DNA of 64,000 nucleotides from Limnoperna fortunei (GCA_944474755.1 OX104123.1:17302275-17366274), one strand, 5' to 3'. Shown: positions 12,704 through 24,534, counted from the first letter of the stretch. Program-made: numbers and translations. The notes: generated by a model from the sequence alone, not told the origin.

Positions 12704-12772
12704 CCGGGCTGTATCAAACTCAAGGGATGTAACCGTTTGTTTAGATACAGGCCGTGTGTTGATACAGCCCGG
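12704..12772. repeat. Small foldback element
   Basis: CCGGGCTGTATCAA (about 12704-12717) and its exact reverse complement TTGATACAGCCCGG (about 12758-12771) bound a stretch of about 70 bp. A GC-rich arm in AT-rich DNA suggests a decayed MITE or an internally deleted inverted repeat. Confidence 0.7.
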
Positions 12773-13384
12773 TTGGATCTTTTATACTAAAACAGAGTTA
12801 ACTACAGCTTAAAATACAGACTGCAATTATTCCAGTGAAATGATTTGTTATAATATATGAAAAATCAAATTTAAGTGCAACAGTGTACATTGTCAAAACT
12901 TGTATACCAATGATAAATAGTAAATTTTATTTTCAATGTTCATGATTTCACACTTTTAAACAACTCGTTCTTGTGTGCATTATGGACGTGTTTACAATGA
13001 TTGCTCTCCTTCTTACACATTGTGACCAATATTTTATGCGGAAACTAATACTAGTGTTTTAATAAACACTAAACTTGTCCTTTTCTAATTACAATTAATT
13101 TGACATTATTTTTTAATCAGCACAGAACTAGAATAAGGTTTATTATGTTTTAGTCTGCATAATGGGTTCTTTGAATTACTATACATACATTACAATAACT
13201 TTAACAACAAAAGGTCGGAACCTACCAATTAACAGTTAAAATGAAAAAGAATCGTATTTATTTATAATGAACAAAAATGTATCATATTATTGTGTTAAAA
13301 ATTCCTACCTTTAACATACTTACAATTCAGAATGAACACGCAAATAAAACAGCACCTGAAAATAAACAAAAACAAAAATGGAAG

Positions 13385-13715
13385 GCTTCCAATAAATTTA
13401 ATATGCGCGCGTCGCAAATATTTAAAAATCTACAACCAGCTCAATAATAGAACATAGTAATATTGATTTTAGCTATTTAAACTCTATCATATTATGGCGT
13501 TAAAAAAGTACATAAAAACGAGTATTGATTTCAAAAAAACAAATTTAATATGGCCGCGTCGGCAAAAATCAAACGATGACATTTTTAAAACCTATAACGA
13601 TATGTTTTTTAAACAGCTTAATAACTGAATATTGTAATATTGATTTTAGCTATTTAAACTCTTTCATATTATGATGTTAAAGGAAATAAAAAGGAGTATT
13701 AATTTCAAATAAACT
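13385..13715. repeat. Tandem duplication, ~175-bp unit, two copies
   Basis: Both units carry 'aatttaatatg--cgcgtcg-caaa', then 'gtaatattgattttagctat', then 'tatttaaactct-tcatattatg'. They are diverged but collinear. A related scrap ('acatggccgcattggcaaaa') lies near 11910. Confidence 0.75.
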
Positions 13716-14519
13716 AAACTGACGTTATTTAATCAAATAGACAATAGACTATAATGAAAAAGTACGTGAATAAAGTAATTTATGAATCTGTTACAAAAAT
13801 TTACTCACAAATATATCTGTGCAGATAAAAATAAACCAACTAAATCGTATAAAAACAAAAAAATGGCGTTCCAATTGCAATTTTACAACTGTACGTACAG
13901 ATTTGATTTTTAAGCCTTCCCAACTCGGGTATTGATCTCGAATCAATTTATAGCATCTTAAGCTGCTATGCCTAGCATGTAAAAACAATAGTGTTACCGC
14001 TAGACTAGGTTTGTCCAGTATAAAACCGAATTTTCTGGCCTAGTGTTACCCTTGGCTGAACAGGCCATTTACAAACACAATGATTTTGTGCTACCTGGTA
14101 TTAATTGCAAAGATTTATCTTACAATCCGAATGGAAGCGAATTATACAGGGGAGAGCATATAGTTTTGTCAATTTGAAGAAATAATAAACACTAAATAAA
14201 TGACATATGATGAAGACTAATGAACCCAATGTTTGACTTTTATTAAAAAGAAACAATCGGCTATTTGTTGTGACAATTAAAAATACACACAACTGCTTGT
14301 TATCATCTATCTTAACTGAATGAAATTAGAATTCTTTTTGAAGTCACTCGTTAATTTTTTAGTGCCTTTAGTGCCTGTATCATGTCATTGAATGTAAAAA
14401 AAAACTGCTGAACCAATTAAAACATATCCTAACGGAACATTAAGACAACTGGACCTAAAGATATAACTGCGTTAAATTAACCTGTTCTGTTTGTATATTG
14501 ATTTACTATATGGTTCAGT

Positions 14520-14785
14520 GCATGCGAAACATTTGTGTGTGTAGTATGAATACGCTGTACGCTTCACCGCATGATAAAAATTGGGTTGTATGACTCCCGC
14601 CGTGAATACTGGAAATGTTACCAGGGACAAGCCCAGATAGATGTAAGCATATTCTCAGGTGGCAGATAGAGGAGACCGTCCCGTATGGGGTTGTAAGGCT
14701 GAAATACGAAAAACCTATCCGCATATCATAGTGGTAACGTGTTTGGAGAATGCCACGCGTTTTGCACAATAAAATTAAATTAAGA
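14520..14785 (+). mobile_element. SINE-like family B copy, 5' half
   Basis: It matches the 5' half of 29159-29569: 'cagg-ggcagataga-gagacc', 'ggggttg-cagg', 'catagtgg-taac-tgttt-gaga-tgcca'. The minus-strand frame of 84 residues is antisense to the repeat. Confidence 0.65.
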
Positions 14786-15261
14786 ATTTCAAAAAGAATA
14801 CACGCATAATAAGCGCCACAAAAGAGTTAATTTTTTATCTTACCAAAATCTAAATCTGTGTTAAGCAGCCTTACAATCTATCAATTTAATTTTCTAACTT
14901 TTTGTTTTAAAGAAGATGTCATTTGCACGAATACAACATAACAAATAATTCAGAGTATAATCTTTTGTTATTTAAATATGACGTATATATTGGGAAAAGA
15001 TCGGCCAAATTCGATTCTCCATGCGCATTTTACTTATATAATATTTATTGTAATGTTGGTTTTAATAATATATTTCTAGTTATTTAGTTGAAAAATGTTA
15101 ATTGGTTCGTGATTAGATGAAATGTTTATGTTTCCTTCACAAAGTAATATTTTTTTATTTTTTAACATATGCCGATTACGCGTCTTCACACAACTATAAA
15201 ACAAAATTCCTAACTGAAAGAGTTAATTTGGCAAAGGAATTGCGTAAGATATGCTCAAATT

Positions 15262-15297
15262 TTATATATATATATACATGTATATATATATATATTA
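15262..15297. repeat. (TA)n microsatellite
   Basis: An alternating TATATA tract interrupted once by CATG (TATACATGTATATA), near-palindromic. Confidence 0.9.
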
Positions 15298-15543
15298 AAC
15301 AAATTATCAGAATACTGATGAAATACATTTAAAAAAACAATTATATCTCTACACCCAAACTCAAAGTTATGTACAATGTTTATTTCGGCGTCTTGATCCG
15401 ACCTGTGAGAGTTTCTGATGTCCTGGTTTTATTCTTGTGTTAGTGAAATCACAGGTACTTGGAGAAAGACCCATTCTTGGTCACAGCTCTGTCTGTCGAT
15501 ATGGCATATATCAGAAATGTATATTTTCAGCGAAATATGTGTA

Positions 15544-16062
15544 TTATGTCTTTGCTGAAACTTTACCCATGTAACCACTGAGAAAACTAAAAAGACTATA
15601 ACTTCTATTAAATAAAAGTTCTAAGTTTTTATTTGAAAGTATTGTTGAATTTGTCAAAACACAGGATGACGAATTATCTGCCTTGGTGCCTTTAGTGAGC
15701 TCGTAAATTTCGGAACAATATGTATTTGAAAATTCTTCGAACGTCACTTTACCATTGTCTAAACAGGTGTTCCAGAACAAATTGCAGTTAAATTTAAATA
15801 TATAGTTTAATGTATTTAAAGATAGATCATTTAGACGTACAACTGCTGACTTTCGAAGGGCTTGCTTAACGTCTTCAAACAACCATATTTCTTGTCGTTG
15901 GTCTTTGAACAAATTAAACACGTTCAAATCATTCCTTTCTAAATAATCCTTAAGCAAGCGTCTTTTTACTTTTGTGGCGAAATGGAACGGTGCAATTAAC
16001 GTATCATATGTGATCTCGTTTTGTTTTGATACAGCTGTATGAGGTACTTGACTAGCAGCCAT
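15544..16062 (-). CDS. Unrecognised gene family, copy 2 (intact N-terminal region)
   Basis: Starting at ATG 16062 the frame runs 172 codons to TAA at 15546-15544. It is collinear with copy 1 (8922-9794) over about 145 residues. Shared blocks are EITYDTLIA, VKRRLLK, LFKD, WLFED, DLSLNT and FNCN-LFWN, and by eye more than half of residues match. It keeps GAA GAA where copy 1 has TAA GAT. After the common block ELLFN the copies differ: this one gains about five residues, then KVSAK, and terminates, whereas copy 1 continues another ~120 residues. The frame is therefore probably C-terminally truncated or misses a splice. Both copies have a pyrimidine tract and AG just upstream of AGCTATG, which suggests a shared intron before the start and duplication at DNA level. 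Function unknown. Confidence 0.5.
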   Translation of the reverse strand: MAASQVPHTAVSKQNEITYDTLIAPFHFATKVKRRLLKDYLERNDLNVFNLFKDQRQEIWLFEDVKQALRKSAVVRLNDLSLNTLNYIFKFNCNLFWNTCLDNGKVTFEEFSNTYCSEIYELTKGTKADNSSSCVLTNSTILSNKNLELLFNRSYSLFSFLSGYMGKVSAKT

Positions 16063-16161
16063 AGCTCTCAAAAAAGAACATACTTTCTGTTATGGTTTTC
16101 ATTTCACTAGCCACTTTACAATTAAACAAGGACGGTCAGTGTAAAAAAATGCATACACTGA

Positions 16162-16431
16162 GTGTTTGTTTGTTTATTTGTTTTGATGGTGTTTAACGCC
16201 ACTTTCAGCAATTTTTCAGCTATATCATGGCGTCCAATTTTTATTGGGGGAGGAAGCCGGAGTACCCGGAGAAAACCCCCGACCTGCGGTAGGAAAACTG
16301 GCAATCCTTGTCAATTAAGAGTCGAGTACATCCTGCCTGCAGTGAAAATCGAACCCACAATCTCAGTGTTGACAGACCACGTGATCAATAGCAGACGAAC
16401 TACCTTGACCACTCGGCCACCGAGGCCCCCC
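16162..16431 (-). mobile_element. tRNA-derived SINE (family A), full length
   Basis: Minus strand, 5' to 3': GGGGGGCCTCGGTGGCCGAG (A-box-like head at 16431), then TGATCACGTGGTCTGTCAAC, then a B-box-like region, then 'gactcttaattgacaaggatt', 'gggggttttctccgggtactcc', the tail 'gctgaaaaattgctgaaagtgg', and a CAAA-type run at 16162-16190. The 92-residue plus-strand frame is its antisense. Confidence 0.9.
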
Positions 16432-16587
16432 ATACACTGACTGAAATTTTTAAAAATTATAATAAGAGAAATACTTTAAGTGTTAGAGAAATCTGAATGT
16501 AATATTAAAATCAATTATAAACAATGATTAAAAACTATTTTTAATATTTATGATTTCTAATTCAGTCAAAACGTTTATTTCGTTAAC

Positions 16588-17166
16588 AAATGGTTTATCT
16601 AAGCAAAACAGCAAGGAAACTGCTGTAACAGCAAGTGCCAAAAGTCAAGGGACAATTGTCAAGAGACAATTACACTTTCTTTCGGAAATATAGACAAACA
16701 CAAACAACACAGATCAAAACCAAAAACAAAAGAACAGAAAGTGAGTAGCTCGAACCCAATAAAAGCATGGGTGCCCTCATATTCTCCGTTTAGTAAGCAA
16801 TGCATGTCTCTAAGCGCCCGTTGACTTACTCATTGTCATGCCTAGAAAAAAAGTCAATTCTGTGGAAAGACTACATACGACTCAGCGAAAATGTCCGATC
16901 GCAATTGAGTGATAGATTTCAAATAACAATCAAGTCGTGATGACGGCGAGGAGAGAAGCAAATAAGTGCCCTTTTGATTTCCTGTTTTGATTTTAAATGG
17001 TTTATCTAAGAAAAATAGCAAGAAACTGCCGGAACAGCTAGTGCCAAAAGCCAAGGGACAATTACACATTCGGATACATAGACATAGGTATACAACACAG
17101 ATCAAAACCAAAAACAAAAGAACAGAAAGTTAGTAGCTCGAACCTAATCAAAGCATGGGTGCACTA
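16588..17166. repeat. Direct duplication of ~180 bp
   Basis: 16588-16775 and 16996-17166 share 'aaatggtttatctaag', 'agtgccaaaag-caagggacaatt', 'cacagatcaaaaccaaaaac' and 'agtagctcgaacc'. Spacing is about 408 bp. A third, more distant relative lies at 19615-19810, so the unit is an interspersed repeat. Confidence 0.8.
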
Positions 17167-17182
17167 AGGAGCTCCGTACAGT

Positions 17183-17320
17183 AATTAACAAGGATTGTCA
17201 GTTTTCCAACCGAAGGACGTGGGTGTTTTCTCCGGGTACTCCGGCCCTCTTCTCGCCATGATATAGCTGAAAAATTGCTTAAGGTGGCGTTAGGCATCAT
17301 TCCAACAAACAAACAATAAT
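17183..17320 (+). mobile_element. SINE family A, 3' half
   Basis: Plus orientation: 'aacaaggattgtcagttttcc', 'ggtgttttctccgggtactcc', 'gatatagctgaaaaattgct', ending in 'ccaacaaacaaacaataa'. The 5' half is missing. Confidence 0.8.
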
Positions 17321-17691
17321 ATCTACATTTCATTTTCAGACCCCATTTTTATTACTATAAGTGGTCAGGAGTTTGATTTATAATTTTCAATGAAAATCCC
17401 TCCAAATATGACAAATATCTTGTCACTCAGAAAATCTTACAGTTGTCAGATTTGGTCTTCACTATATCTATTATCAGATTTAGAGTCTCCGATCACGATG
17501 TAAGATATCGTCTAATTTTGTTTCTATTAAAACATAGTTTTATAAGATATTTTAGCCTGGTTTTCAAGCTGCGTATGGGGAAGCCGTGTAAAGTGTCGAA
17601 AAATAAAGGTTTTAATGCTGTTTCATTCGGAAAGAGATACAGACCTAAGATGTCTATCAGGTCTTCTGAATTTTTGAGTATCTACATTTAC

Positions 17692-17800
17692 GAGCCCCGG
17701 TGGCCGAGTGGTTACGATAGTTCGTTTGCAATTGATCACGTGGTCGGTCAACAGTAAGGTTGTGGGTATTTTCGACTCCAATCTTAATTTACATGAAAGT
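17692..17800 (+). mobile_element. SINE family A, 5' tRNA-like head
   Basis: It begins GAGCCCCGGTGGCCGAGTGG (tRNA A-box-like TGGCCGAGTGG), then 'attgatcacgtgg', and stops after 'gactccaatcttaattt'. The B box is degraded. Not a functional tRNA: no cloverleaf closes. Confidence 0.75.
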
Positions 17801-19600
17801 GGCCAGGCGTTCAATATAGGTATGATGGTATACTTACACGATCCTGCTATAAAACGCTGTTTGTATGAATTTTTGTGAAGTTACGGTATCAAATACAATG
17901 CTGACCAAAGGACGCCCGCACCAATTTATAATTTTCAAATATCCACTTTTTAAAAGGGTAGTGTATGTGTAAGAAGAATCGCCCATTGATCGTCCGTTTA
18001 TATTTTATTGACTTTTCTCCCTGTCCAAACGATATTAAACAGTTATTTTTAGAAGGGCGTGTTGATAATCAGTTAGTCAAAATGTTGTGATATTTAATGA
18101 CAAGAACAAAAACATTCATAACACCTTAACAACAAGTGAATCAGACAAATTCAGTTTTAATTTGAATAAAATTTTAATGTAATCCCTTTGTTATTGTTTC
18201 ATAAATATATAATGACCCACAAACAAAAACTAGAAAAGAACTATAGACGGAAACATAAATTTAAAAACAAATCATATATTTGTTTCCCAAAAGCAAAACT
18301 ATTTTATTAACGTTTTTAGGGGGTGGGTGGGGTGGAATGTTTTCATGTCGAAATAGGAAATCCCGGCCGTTGATCTTAGTGGCTGTCGTGTTTGGAAGTG
18401 CAATAAAAAGTTTGTTAATGTCTATTGGGAGAACTAATTTTAAAACAACAATAACAAAGTATTTGTGGAATGGTTCAAAAGTAAATATTATAAACAGTAT
18501 TGTGTTGATAAAACAGGAATTACTCTTTTATAACCATACTTACAGTTTAGTGTGAAGAACTCAAGTAATAATATTACACTAAATACAGAATTCAAAATGG
18601 CGATTCACCATGATGTTAAATTAGTGCGTCATAAATTACTATTTTTTTGACGTGTGAATCTAGTTATAGTAAGACTTTGAATACAATATAGTCAGTAATA
18701 ATTTTCTTTATGCACCTTTACTTTTAAATGAGTGGGTATTCAAAATCAACTATACAGAAATATTTCTATTGAAAATATAATTATAAAAAACAACTGGAAC
18801 AAGTATTTAAGTCACGAGACAGGTAATGGTGGGATTGTTTGCATGTGTAAGCCACTCTACGTGTATACTATTTGGGAGAATTAAAACCATATTTTCTGTT
18901 ATTTAATATGAGGATAAAAACATAAATGCAAGCAAACTAACAAACTGTTCTATTTAGTTCTTGTGCGGTTTGTTTTCTATGTTATACATTATAGTATTTT
19001 GTTTAATCAATTCCGAAAATAATTTTCATATGTAAAAATGTGTCAAGGTGAAAATTGAACAACCAATATTAACAATTGCTATTCTTTCAAGAATGTTGCA
19101 ATTTTACAACGAATCAATGAAGTTGATGCAGATAGATTCGTTTTTTGTAAAAAAAAAAGCAGACAGAATTTCAAGACTGATATACATGTAGTAAACTCGA
19201 CGTATCCGATATCACACACGGAATCATCTAGTAAATATCCAGCATTCAAAATATTAAAATGATATGAAACCGTAATTTCTTGTGAGAAATTATATACCCG
19301 TTTAAACTAATTTCTGTTTTTATTCCTAAGGACATAAGTTTTGTATTCTTAAGGACATAAAAAGGTCAGGTGAAAAGTTTGTAAATCTAATTTGGATTGC
19401 CACAAAATACGCGTGTGTTTATAAGACATGTTCATTGTGAATATCCAGGAAGTTAACTATGTAATTATATACTAACAAACATATTACATTTGTCGTTCTT
19501 ATTACACTAATGTGTTAAATAAGTATTGCACAGACTTCTTTCATTTCTTCTTCACTTCATAACTTTCTTCTAATTATAGTTAAACAGTAGGAAAAACGAA
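17801..19600. other. No gene seen
   Basis: This is AT-rich unassigned DNA with a G-rich run near 18319-18336. No splice-supported frame is visible. Confidence 0.4.
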
Positions 19601-19614
19601 TCGAAGATACCGGG

Positions 19615-19810
19615 GAGTGTTTATGAAATGACAAGCCAAGAACAGATTAAAACTATGGTTAAACAAATGAGGGGACAACACACATGAAACGGACACACGG
19701 CATAGAAACAAAAAAATTCACTTACACAAACCCACCTTAAAACCAGGATGGGCCCAAGAAAGGTATGCAACTCTTGCTTTACGTGTGGCACCCCACGTAT
19801 CACTCAGATT
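19615..19810. repeat. Third relative of the 16.6/17.0-kb repeat
   Basis: 'gttaaacaaatgaggggacaa', 'aaac-gacacac-gcatag' and 'cca-gatgggccc' resemble the repeat at 16588-17166, with considerable divergence. The 60-residue frame here is therefore repeat-derived. Confidence 0.4.
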
Positions 19811-20614
19811 AAGATCCAATAATTACTCAATCAAAATTTCAACAATCTAATTCGTACGCTATGAAAAGACGAAAATCCCAAATATTGAAGTATTAAACAC
19901 AATGAAATAATACAAGTTCCTTCTGCCCAGTATGAGTGAAATTTAAGTTCACAAACAAACAAACATGATCAAAAAGTCCCATATTTCACAAATAACCAAA
20001 ATACACTGACCTCAACCTAAAATATAGTATTAAATTCAGTAGGCAACTGTTTGGTTCTCATTGGTCTAACATTTACGTCTGACTCTTGTTAACTCATGAC
20101 TAGTCTCAAATTCTTAGTACGGAATTTCATGACTAGAATAGTAAAAGCAGACTCTTCCATTATCATTTACAAATCAACTCTTAATTCTTACTTTTTACAT
20201 TATTATTTGACATAAATTTGTCAACTATTGACATTGATTTATTTACATACATTTTGTGGTGCAAGGAACTTCTTAAATGGGTTACATTTTTTTATATTTT
20301 GCTCTTTGATCAGACTCGGTGATAACTCTATTGCCTGTTTTGAGTACCACCTTACCGGCGATTGATTGGATTTTCGTCCAGCAAGCAGTATTTCATTTAT
20401 ATTCAGGTCATCCCTTGTCAGTATGGATAGAGAACAGTAAAGCATATGTAGGATAAAATCATAGAAGAAATTTTTCTCCGACGTAATAATCTTTATTATT
20501 GCAATCTCGAAGAAACGGCTATAATAATCAACTAGAACGAAATGAAATGATCACTTGAAAATGGACCCAATAGCTCTATGGTCAGCAATTCGGGCAAAAG
20601 TTAACAAAATTCTC

Positions 20615-20782
20615 AAGTTTCTTGAAACCTCAGATCGCGACAGTTTCTAAACTATGCAATATCAGCTTAAGTAGCCCTTAATTGGTATGGAGTTTAACTA
20701 TAGTATCCAATCTTGTGTAGGGGTAGTTAAGCTGATATTACATAGTTTAGATACTATCGCGATCTGAGGTTTTAGAAAACTT
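20615..20782. mobile_element. Foldback MITE, 168 bp
   Basis: The two arms are imperfect inverted repeats of about 55 bp. Left starts AAGTTTCTTGAAACCTCAGA at 20615. Right, reverse-complemented, starts AAGTTTTCTAAAACCTCAGA at 20782. Both contain ATCGCGA and end at ATATCAGCTTA. I see no convincing target-site duplication. Confidence 0.85.
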
Positions 20783-20959
20783 GTCCTAGGTTCCTCTTTA
20801 AATTAAATTGTTGGATATCAATGAATTGGTAATAAAATATTCTCTAAGAATTTGAAAACTGCATCTGTGTTTTTAAGTGTTTTTTATTTGAGCTCACGTG
20901 TTGTGAAACTCTTACGAATCAATGTTTTTATCAAGTTTAAATATATTTATCTTTCCTAA

Positions 20960-21400
20960 TACATATTAGACTTTTTATCAATAATTTTGCTATAAAAGTT
21001 CCTAGAGGAATATATTAACAAATTTTGACCTAGGTTTTGCATGTTTTTATAAATTGAGTCCAAAGTTGATTACTTTACTTAATACTCCAACGAGCCACTC
21101 TTCCGGTCAACTTTTTTGACTTCATTTTATGAATACAATTAGGTTATACATCATTTTGGTACTATATATCACTAAATTTGTAATGAGATGTTCCCAAAGA
21201 ATATATTAACCAATGTTGACTGGAGTTTTGCATGTGCAAGTCCAAAGTTTAAATTTTAATGTGTGTAATACTCAAATGAGCAACCCTTCCGGTCAACTTT
21301 TGACAACTTTTCCATTTATAAATAAACTTGAGTTATATATCACTGAATTTGCTATAAAATTTACTAGAGGAATATATGAATCACTTTTGACTGGGCTCAA
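20960..21400. repeat. Tandem repeat, ~195-bp unit, about 2.3 copies
   Basis: Successive units carry 'gag-aatatatta-c-aat-ttgac', 'ggttttgcatgt', 'aagt-caaagtt', 'aatactc-aa-gagc-ac-cttccggtcaactttt' and 'atatatcact-aattt'. The unit length is nucleosome-like. Confidence 0.8.
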
Positions 21401-21639
21401 TAATTTAAACACAATTTAGGAACAAAGCTGAAAAATCGTTATCGATTTAGTAGAGAAAACATTTACGGTCAAGTTTTAAATAGTTAAAATCAATGTAATT
21501 TAAAACATTTATATTCATTACGTCGAAATTGTTATGATCTTTCAGAATCCGCTAAAATAACATCGATATGTTTATCCGTTCAAAAGTTACAGCCAAAAAT
21601 ATACCCAAAAAATCTTCCGGTGTTTCCACCCTTCTGCAG

Positions 21640-21852
21640 ATTAGGGACTCCCGCGTCGCCACGACCTTTAGCGTCTGTTAGTTCTCGTATTTTTTCTCTC
21701 AGTTTCAAAAAACGTCTGTTTTTGTTTTTGTCCAAATGGCTATCTGTTCTTAAAGGATACGTCTGTTTTTATATTTTACCGTCTGTCTTTTTTTGTGCGT
21801 GTCCGTTTTAGGTTTACAGTCTGTTTCTAAAATTTGGTCATTTTTTGCCCAG
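21640..21852 (+). other. Pyrimidine-rich stretch with recurring GTCTGTT
   Basis: CGTCTGTT or close variants recur about every 25-40 bases in a T-rich context, ending in a strong acceptor-like TTTTTTGCCCAG at 21841-21852. It could be an extended intronic polypyrimidine region for the next entry, or a degenerate repeat. Confidence 0.4.
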
Positions 21853-22147
21853 GTGCAGTTGCAAATTCGGTTCGCATCATCGGTTATTGCCTACAAGCTT
21901 GACCTACAACTTGACACCAGTAACAACTTCGGCAGAATATCTTGATGTATTTACAAATTCCGTTTCCTGGCCACCAAACTTTACTATGCAAACGAGTTTT
22001 CACGTACATGACAAAAGGGTTACCTGTAACACTCAGGTCGCAAATCCTGCGGTACACCTATGCGCGTTCAGATACTCAACCAAGCTCGTGGGATTCAACT
22101 ACAGATTAAATTTTAACTGCCCCTGTCCCAATGCCACGCGCAGATAA
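21853..22147 (+). CDS. Possible terminal exon of a secreted Cys-rich protein
   Basis: After the acceptor AG at 21851-21852 a frame entered after one base encodes 97 residues and stops with TAA at 22145-22147. The composition is unlike nearby random frames: it is GC-richer, has balanced residues, and spaced cysteines (CSC at the start, VTCNT, HLCAF, NCPCP near the end). There are N-glycosylation sequons NFT and NAT. This fits an extracellular domain. No upstream exon was found and I do not recognise the protein. It may be a decayed or orphan exon. Confidence 0.35.
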
Positions 22148-23361
22148 AATAATGGCCGATAAATACAACTCTGACATATTCAACTGACCTTTATCTTTAT
22201 TCAAGGTGAACCCATTATCTCTTAAGACATCAACGTCATTATCCAAGCAGTTATAATGTTAATCCTGTTTAGCCTGACTGGTAGCATGTACAATATTTTC
22301 ACCAGCAGTGCGATTCATACCATCACACACTTGTAATACTTGTAAAATCATTTGATACATTTCAAGGCCATCGTTCATGTGTTTTTTTCAAAATTAATCA
22401 TTTATACCTAAAACAAGATTTATTTTTCTACTTTCAGGTTTTAACTCTATTTGACATCAATCTTAACGAAAACATCGCTATTGTTACATGTTTTGAAGAA
22501 ACTCATCTATTGTAGGAATAAGACGGTGGACTCTTTTTCTCACGCATATCAAAGCGAAGCAAGCAAACAACTGGTGACACCCAACAACTAGATTTTTCAA
22601 CACGCACATACTATGTAAATGTATGAACTCAAGTATGTCAAGCAAGTTAATTGGTACTCGTCTCCTACGTTAAATCACATAATCAACGGTTTTGTCTATT
22701 TGTATTTCAAGAGACATCCATATCCGTGCATCCTTTTCCTTGATTGTCATGGAATGCACTACAAAAGTGCCTAAAGAGGAGATATCTGAAGAAACGTGAA
22801 GATTAAATAACCACCTGTGCACTTCAATAGGTGATAAATCCTTCAAAATTACAACCTTATACATTTTGTAGGCTTTTTTGTTTTAAAAATTCGGAGTAAA
22901 AATTATGATTTGTATGTTTTCGTCTTTTAGCACTGATTAGCAATCCTTGTAAATTATCACGTTTACTTTAATCCTTTTCAAATTAAACAATATTTAAAGG
23001 TGTTATCTGCACAAAATGAATAAAGAACACATCATACTTTAATTCTACAAAGTCACAATCAATTAAGACTATTAGGTTTAGATAAGACTTGCAAAACTTA
23101 AATGATACTTAACAAATAGCTTCAAAGGCGGGTACAGGTGTGGGAGAGGGCAATTAACTACAACTTCGTACCATGTATAGATTTCGTACCGCTTTGGAAA
23201 CTTCTTACTACACATGTCGAATTAATTTATAAATAACAACTTTTGTTTATTATTATTTTATTTTTTATTTGTTTACATATAAATAGCAAATTGTGCACAA
23301 AGTAAACGAAAGCAATGTTATTTATAGCAAAATTCATTATAAACAGAGAAAACATATTAAA
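22148..23361. other. No gene seen
   Basis: This is unassigned AT-rich sequence. The 64-residue minus-strand frame at 22670-22864 has no splice sites or family resemblance that I can support. Confidence 0.4.
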
Positions 23362-23505
23362 CCTGGGAAAACTTGCAATCCTTTTTAGTTAAGATTGGAA
23401 TCGAGTGCACCCTGCCCCAGTGAGACTCGAACCTCAGTGTTGACAGACAACGTGATGAATAGTAGACGAACTATAAATATACATTAACCACTGCAGTCCC
23501 CCAGT
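23362..23505 (-). mobile_element. SINE family A, 5' half
   Basis: Minus orientation: the right end has 'actgcagtggttaatg', then 'cacgttgtctgtcaacactg', a B-box-like GGTTCGAGTCTCACTG, and 'cactcgattccaatctta'. The tail half is missing. Confidence 0.75.
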
Positions 23506-23886
23506 AGATAGAAAACATCCCGATACAAAATACAAATAAGATGAGTTTTTTTTAGCCCAAGTCGGTACATTGTATTTGGTTTAAATTATTGTTTATAAAT
23601 TAAATTGTTTTTAAGATATATTTAATTGTTCATACAACTATAAAGTTGCATGTGATAATAAGGCATTTGAACAAGTTTTACTTTACTTCAAAATGGTATG
23701 AATTTAGGATTTGTGGCACGCCCACTTTTTTAAAAACCTGTTTTCGGTTTTTTAGGTGTAGTATGGTAACGGGTTTTACCGATCATAGAAATTGTATGGG
23801 CTAATATATAGCTCGTAAGTTGATGTTGTATTGATGTCTATAGTTTCCATGACAAAAGCAACCACATAGCAAGGCCTGCACGGGAA

Positions 23887-24490
23887 GGGGGGGGGGGGGT
23901 GACTTCCTATATAAAGGTATACGTATATGTGCAAAAAATATGGGTAGGTTTTTTTGGAAAATTTATATAAACATGGGTATAGTTTTTACAACAATCTTAT
24001 ATAAAAATGGGTATGCTTTTTAATCTTAATTGAAAAAAAAATCTGGTCTCATATAAATATGGGTCATGTTTATAATATAAAAGTGTAATTTTAATAATGA
24101 CATTGTGTTTTCTTCTTCACTATGTTATCATTTTGTGTATATAAATATGACCTCCTTTTAAGTTTACTGAATATAAATATGGGTTGTGAAAATTGTTCAT
24201 TTTATAATAATAATAATAATAATAATAATAATTTTATTGACACAAGCGCATTATAATAATGGCACAGGCCCAGTAACAATATATAATAACATCAGTTGTG
24301 AAAAGTTCTAATACAATGTCAACAATTATGAAAATGTAAGTTACAATGCATGTTTTAGTCCATATACAATTAATACCAATTAAACTAATTATATTCCTGC
24401 TGACCATATAAATATGGGTCATGAAAATTTGAAATTTTATATAAATATGGGTATTGAAAATTGGAAATTTTATATAAATATGGGTATTGA
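23887..24490. repeat. G tract and degenerate 'tataaatatgggt' repeat
   Basis: A G homopolymer of about 14 lies at 23887-23900. From about 23930 to 24490 the motif TATAAATATGGGTAT and variants recur roughly a dozen times at irregular spacing (e.g. 24014, 24054, 24145, 24173, 24409, 24442, 24474). A (TAA)n microsatellite at 24206-24232 interrupts it. This lies directly upstream of the five-exon gene. Confidence 0.8.
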
Positions 24491-24534
24491 ATTCAAATCA
24501 AAAATGGCACATCCCCCCCTAAAAGTTACCAAGT

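Noticed and set aside
17692..17800. tRNA gene suggested by TGGCCGAGTGG
   Set aside because: The A-box-like head is that of SINE family A. The rest does not fold into a cloverleaf and the body continues into SINE sequence.
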